This document shows positions 60,751 through 64,000 of a DNA stretch of 64,000 bases, piece after piece (positions within the stretch are counted from its first letter, which is position 1; every line of letters starts with the position of its first letter). The stretch is from the NCBI GenBank assembly GCA_002840735.1, contig PHBY01000008.1:224619-288618 (forward strand), read 5' to 3'. Both the position numbers and the translations under genes were made by a program. The DNA is from Chloroflexi bacterium HGW-Chloroflexi-2. Lineage in GTDB: Bacteria; Chloroflexota; Anaerolineae; Anaerolineales; Anaerolineaceae. The notes beneath the pieces were generated by a model. The model had not been told where the DNA came from. It saw only the letters and a program-made list of their open reading frames with translations, and ran no database searches.

Positions 60751-61079
60751 ATGAAAAACATCATCAAATCCTGGACACCAGTCCTCCTCTGGGCAGCCAT
60801 CATTTTCCTCTTCTCCGCCAACCCCGATCCCTACCGCTTTCTCCCCGCAGGCTTGCGAAAGCATCCAGTAGGAGTGCGCAGCGCCGTCCCCCTCCCCTCT
60901 ATTTCAACATCTTCCGCCGCAGTACTCCTCGGCCAGCTCATGCATATCATACCCGATTGAAATGAGTGGTACTTCCTCGTCTACCGTCCTTCCGCAGGAG
61001 TTCGCATGCTTTTAGCGAACCCGTAGGACTCCGAGATCACTTTCGAGGAGGTGCATTTCTGGTAGCTCGAGCACTTTTT
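60751..61079 (+). pseudogene. Broken vanZ-like gene interrupted by repeats
   Basis: The first frame opens as a VanZ-like membrane protein (WTPVLLWAAIIFLFSANPDP then YRFLP) and reaches a stop at 60958-60960. Expected VanZ continuations are recognisable in pieces and other frames: LGQLMHII before the stop, WYFLVY just after it, and GAFLVARALF at about 61045-61075. Between these pieces lie repeat-like hairpin sequences (for example GTTCGC-9-GCGAAC at 60991-61011). The 3' half of the gene is missing. VanZ proteins are of uncertain function, some linked to glycopeptide or lipid-II-targeting drugs. Confidence 0.6.
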
Positions 61080-61084
61080 TCCTC

Positions 61085-61231
61085 AACACCTTCCGAAGGA
61101 TACCTATCTGAAGGGTGTAAACCCGGAAGACTCCGCCTGTTCTTAGCGGAGCAACACCTTCCGAAGGACTCCGCTTGTTCTTAGCGGAGCAACACCTTCC
61201 GAAGGACTCCGCCTGTTCTTAGCGGAGCAAA
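61085..61231. repeat. Tandem hairpin repeats, CTTCCGAAGGACTCCG type
   Basis: Two full units (about 61157-61195 and 61196-61231) and a degenerate first one. Core: CTTCCGAAGGA, then CTCCGC - nine-base loop CTGTTCTTA or TTGTTCTTA - GCGGAG, then CAACAC. The stem is a perfect 6-bp inverted repeat. Related copies lie in the broken vanZ gene and inside the sugar transferase gene at 61862-61900. Confidence 0.85.
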
Positions 61232-61423
61232 ACTCAACACTCAAAACTTTTTTTGCAATTCATCACCATTAATTACGATTTTAAGCTTAAATCTAAACAT
61301 AATAGAAAAAATGTGCTATAATATCACCGGAACATTACCCACAACATTTTTTCTACCAGCTACCAGCTACGAGCTATATCATGCCCGCAGGGTACAGGCT
61401 AAACGGAATTGTTTCGAATTGTT

Positions 61424-61640
61424 TCAAGGATCAATTCATCTGAGATGATTTGATCCGCAGTGCCCCCGCAGGGTAAGGGTACAAGGATCAATTCATCTGA
61501 GATGATTTGATCCGCAGTGCCCCCGCAGGGTACAGGCTAAACGGAATTGTTTCGAATTGTTTCAAGGATCAATTCATTAATAATGATTTGATCCGCAGTG
61601 CCCCCGCAGGGTAAGGGTACAAGGATCAATTCATCAGGGA
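61424..61640. repeat. Tandem GGATCAA...TTGATCC hairpin repeats
   Basis: Three units of about 50 bp, starting near 61426, 61483 and 61564, and a partial fourth at 61621. Each carries GGATCAA-TT-CATC-TGA-GATG-AT-TTGATCC or the variant with CATT-AAT-AATG, followed by CGCAGTGCCCCCGCAGGGTA. Two longer linkers (AAACGGAATTGTTTCGAATT) lie between. No gene is present from 61232 to 61790. Confidence 0.9.
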
Positions 61641-61790
61641 AAAATAGTTTATAATAAACATCGTTGGGGGGCATTCCCCCTCAAAACTCAAAACTCAAAA
61701 CTTTTCTTCGTGCTCTTCGTGTTCTTTGTGGTTCAAATCTTTTAAGCCTATCAGCCATCAGCTATCAGCTATCAGCCAAAAGGGGGGAAA

Positions 61791-63599
61791 ATGGAAGCCC
61801 GTGATACCAAACCAAAATACCAGATACCAGATGCATACGAAATGAACACATCTTTTAACAGCTTCCGCAGGACTCCGGATGAACCTACCGGAGCAACAGC
61901 TCAACAGCTTAACAGCTCATTCCTAACGAAGCTCGAAAGCTTTGTCCGCAGAACGATCGATGTACTTGTATCATTCTTCGGCTTACTCCTATTAAGTCCA
62001 CTTTTTATCTATATCGCTCTTAAGCTTAAAAAAGACTCACCAGGCCCAGTATTTTATAGAGGTCCTCGAGCTGGCAAAGCCGGCAAAACCTTCGGCATCC
62101 TCAAATTCCGCACCATGTACGAAACCGAGCACAGCTACAACGGCTCCCGCATCACCGCCGCCGGCGACGAGCGCGTCACCCCCTTCGGCAAATTCCTGCG
62201 TGATGCCAAACTCAACGAACTCCCCCAGCTCTGGAACGTCCTCGTCGGCGATATGTCCCTCGTCGGTCCCCGCCCCGAAGATCCCACCATTGCCGCCCGC
62301 TGGGACCCCGCCGTGCGCGATCTGATCCTCTCCATCCGCCCCGGCATCACCTCCCCCGCCTCCGTCCTCTACCGCGACGAAGAAAAAATCCTCGGGCTAA
62401 ACACCGACCCCTACCAGCAGTACTTCCAGTCCGTCCTGCCCTCCAAGCTGCGCCTCGACCAGCTCTACGTCCGCAACCGCAACCTCCTCACCGATATCGA
62501 CGTCATCTTCTGGACGGCCATCGCCCTCCTGCCCCAGCTGCGCAACCGCTCCATCAAAGAAACCACCCTCTTCTGGGGTCCCTTCGCCACCTTCGCCTCG
62601 CGCTACCTCTCCTGGTTCGTCATCGATACCCTCGTCGCCTTCACGGCCGCCGCCCTCAGCGAGGCCATCTTCCGCACCACCTTACCCCTCAATCTCGGCG
62701 CCCCCACAGCCATCCTGGTCGCCCTGCTCTTCGGGTTGCTCTTCAGCCTCATCAACGCCCTGCTCGGCCTCAACCGCGTCACCTGGTCGCGTGCTGCCGC
62801 CGGCGATGCCTTCACCCTGGCCATCTCCACCGCCCTCACCACCGGCCTGCTCGTCCTCCTCAAAATCAACTTCCTCGCAGACCAAATCCTGCCCGTCGGC
62901 ACCATCATCACCACCGGCATCCTCTCCTTCATGGGCTTCGTCTTCGTGCGCTATCGCGAAAGACTCATCACCGGTGCTGCCACGCGTTGGATCCGTGCCC
63001 GTGATACCGCCAAAACCATCGCCGAACGCGTTGTGATCATCGGGGCCGGCGACAATGGCGAAATGGCGCTCTGGATGCTCAACCGACCCAACATCGCCCG
63101 CGCCTTTACTGTGGTGGGGATTCTGGATGACGACCCGCGCAAACAGGGCACGACCATCAACGGCATACCCGTTATCGGCACCACAGACATGCTTTGGGAT
63201 ACTATCCCCGGGCGCAGCAATGCAAGCCAAGGGGATAGTACCCCCGAGCGCAGCACTTTCCGCGAGCGGGGTTCCATTAAAGACTGGGATCTGGGACTCC
63301 TCGTCTACACCATCCACAACATCCACCCCATCCGGCGCATGCGGCTCATCCAGCAAGCCCACCGCACCGGCATCCGCACCGTCGTCCTCCCCGACCTCAT
63401 CTCCCAGCTCGCCCACCCCGACCTGCCCACCCTCCTCGACAACCACCCCCTCGACACCCCCCTCACCCCCACAGAAATGGGCGCCGCCCTCCACCACCTA
63501 TCAGCCCTGGCCCAACAAGGCGACCTCACAGGCGTCCAATCCCTCGCCGACCAACTCATTAATTTACTACCGCCTGAAGATGAAGACTTTTCGGTATAG
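61791..63599 (+). CDS. Polyprenyl-phosphate sugar-1-phosphate transferase with C-terminal membrane and Rossmann domains
   Basis: A 602-residue initiating enzyme for polysaccharide synthesis. Unlike the usual order, the sugar transferase domain is N-terminal (about residues 48-240: membrane hairpin, GPVFYRGPRAGKAGKTFGIL, KFRTM, LRDAKLNELPQLWNVLVGDM, SLVGPRPED). It is followed by four membrane helices (about 262-390) and a CoA/NAD-binding-like Rossmann domain (VVIIGAGDNGEMALWML, VGILDDDPRKQG). Normally these come first. Residues 24-43 and about 470-495 are encoded by repeat/hairpin DNA found elsewhere in the window. The gene is very C-rich. A pyrophosphate-linked sugar on undecaprenol is the expected product. 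Confidence 0.88.
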   Translation: MEARDTKPKYQIPDAYEMNTSFNSFRRTPDEPTGATAQQLNSSFLTKLESFVRRTIDVLVSFFGLLLLSPLFIYIALKLKKDSPGPVFYRGPRAGKAGKTFGILKFRTMYETEHSYNGSRITAAGDERVTPFGKFLRDAKLNELPQLWNVLVGDMSLVGPRPEDPTIAARWDPAVRDLILSIRPGITSPASVLYRDEEKILGLNTDPYQQYFQSVLPSKLRLDQLYVRNRNLLTDIDVIFWTAIALLPQLRNRSIKETTLFWGPFATFASRYLSWFVIDTLVAFTAAALSEAIFRTTLPLNLGAPTAILVALLFGLLFSLINALLGLNRVTWSRAAAGDAFTLAISTALTTGLLVLLKINFLADQILPVGTIITTGILSFMGFVFVRYRERLITGAATRWIRARDTAKTIAERVVIIGAGDNGEMALWMLNRPNIARAFTVVGILDDDPRKQGTTINGIPVIGTTDMLWDTIPGRSNASQGDSTPERSTFRERGSIKDWDLGLLVYTIHNIHPIRRMRLIQQAHRTGIRTVVLPDLISQLAHPDLPTLLDNHPLDTPLTPTEMGAALHHLSALAQQGDLTGVQSLADQLINLLPPEDEDFSV

Positions 63600-63893
63600 C
63601 TGTTAAGCTGTTAAGCTATTGAGCTGTTAAGAGAAAAAGCAGCTCTTAAGCTGTTAAGCTATTGAGCCATTAAGAAAAAAACGACTAAGCTCATAAGCTA
63701 TTGAGGAAAAATCAAAACGACATTAAAATTGAACTTCATAACATCTTTCTTAATAAATACATATTTTAAACTTAATAACTTAACAGCTCAACAGCTCAAT
63801 AGCTAGACCAACAGCTTAACAACTCAACAGCTAAAAGAACAGCTCAACAGCTCAATAGCTAGACCAACAGCTTAATAGCTCACCAGCTAATTC
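63597..63893. repeat. AGCTGTTA arrays in inverted orientation
   Basis: AGCTGTTA/AGCTATTG/AGCTCTTA units from 63597 to about 63705, an A+T-rich middle of about 70 bases, then the inverse TAACAGCT/CAACAGCT/CAATAGCT units from 63779 to about 63888, with AGCTAGACCAACAGCTTAA occurring twice. The halves could pair as a long imperfect hairpin. No gene lies in this stretch. Confidence 0.88.
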
Positions 63894-63903
63894 GGAGAAT
63901 TCC

Positions 63904-64000
63904 ATGAAAATACTACTAACAGGTGCCGCCGGCTTCATAGGCTCCAACCTCGCCAGACAGCTCTTATCCCCCAACAATCTTTTATCAGCTCAACAGCTTC
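63904..64000 (+). CDS. NAD-dependent epimerase/dehydratase family protein, N-terminal fragment (runs off the window)
   Basis: The first 32 residues show the Rossmann glycine motif KILLTGAAGFIGSNLARQLL of extended short-chain dehydrogenases that modify nucleotide sugars. GGAG at 63894-63897 precedes the ATG. The next residues, SPNNLLSAQQL, are encoded by DNA ending in TCAGCTCAACAGCTT, the same units as in the array just upstream, where family members normally have a short loop before the acidic residue that binds NAD. The repeat may have entered the gene in frame, or the gene may be broken beyond the window. Confidence 0.75.
   Translation, partial: MKILLTGAAGFIGSNLARQLLSPNNLLSAQQL

Noticed and set aside
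62682..63497. 271-codon minus-strand ORF opposite the sugar transferase
   Set aside because: Its Gly/Glu/Asp/Val-rich composition is the expected antisense shadow of a C-rich gene; the + strand frame has clear domains.

Overview
The window looks like a chromosomal segment from a member of the Chloroflexota, most likely class Anaerolineae. This is an inference from content, not from an rRNA gene. The supporting features are secreted proteins ending in a Y-L-P-L-[VI]-x-[KR] tail, LytR-CpsA-Psr and DUF4012 proteins, small S23 four-helix-bundle proteins, and long stretches of degenerate short-unit repeats between genes. Base composition is mosaic: moderate in most of the window, strongly C-rich on the + strand in a few genes (36859-37710, 39037-39660, 61791-63599), and clearly A+T-rich in others (16050-18440, 37720-39000, 39680-42760, 45340-60750).

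1-6119: the end of a glycerol kinase gene, then a tightly packed set encoding a GlpA-like FAD dehydrogenase and SdhB-, SdhC- and SdhD-like subunits. This looks like a glycerol-3-phosphate:quinone oxidoreductase on a succinate-dehydrogenase chassis. A tRNA-Lys gene with a near-ideal promoter follows, then a low-molecular-weight phosphatase/fructosamine kinase pair (probable protein deglycation) and a DUF218 membrane protein.

6114-18440: the most novel part. A strong promoter precedes a 57-residue peptide gene, a gingipain-like C25 protease, a Ser/His S26-type peptidase, a PqqD-like peptide-binding protein, a fibronectin/Thr-rich membrane protein and a second C25 lipoprotein, several with overlapping ends. 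Two more mucin-like membrane proteins and a DUF4012 protein follow. I read this as a candidate undescribed peptide/surface-processing system. Three proteins here share the YLPL-type C-terminus.

18488-33262: surface polysaccharide and sulfate activation genes: a DUF2723 membrane protein, O-antigen ligase, a tyrosine-kinase copolymerase, PAP phosphatase, TauE, APS kinase, an LCP protein, UDP-glucose dehydrogenase and CysND (CysN carries a degenerate APS kinase domain). Two S23 genes sit among repeat arrays. 33263-36858 is repeat-dominated and carries an AbiEii-like gene pair and a MntA/HepT module whose HepT is frameshifted.

36859-60746: a large polysaccharide locus: Wzm/Wzt exporter with an A+T-rich cargo gene and a mosaic Wzt, pyruvyl transferase, many glycosyltransferases, a Kdo cassette (kdsB-kdsD-kdsA), methyltransferase, polymerase, acetyltransferase, CoA-ligase-like protein and GT-C-like membrane proteins. 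60751-64000 holds a broken vanZ-like gene, structured hairpin repeats with compensatory changes, a sugar transferase with unusual domain order that carries the same repeats in frame, and the start of an NAD-dependent epimerase.
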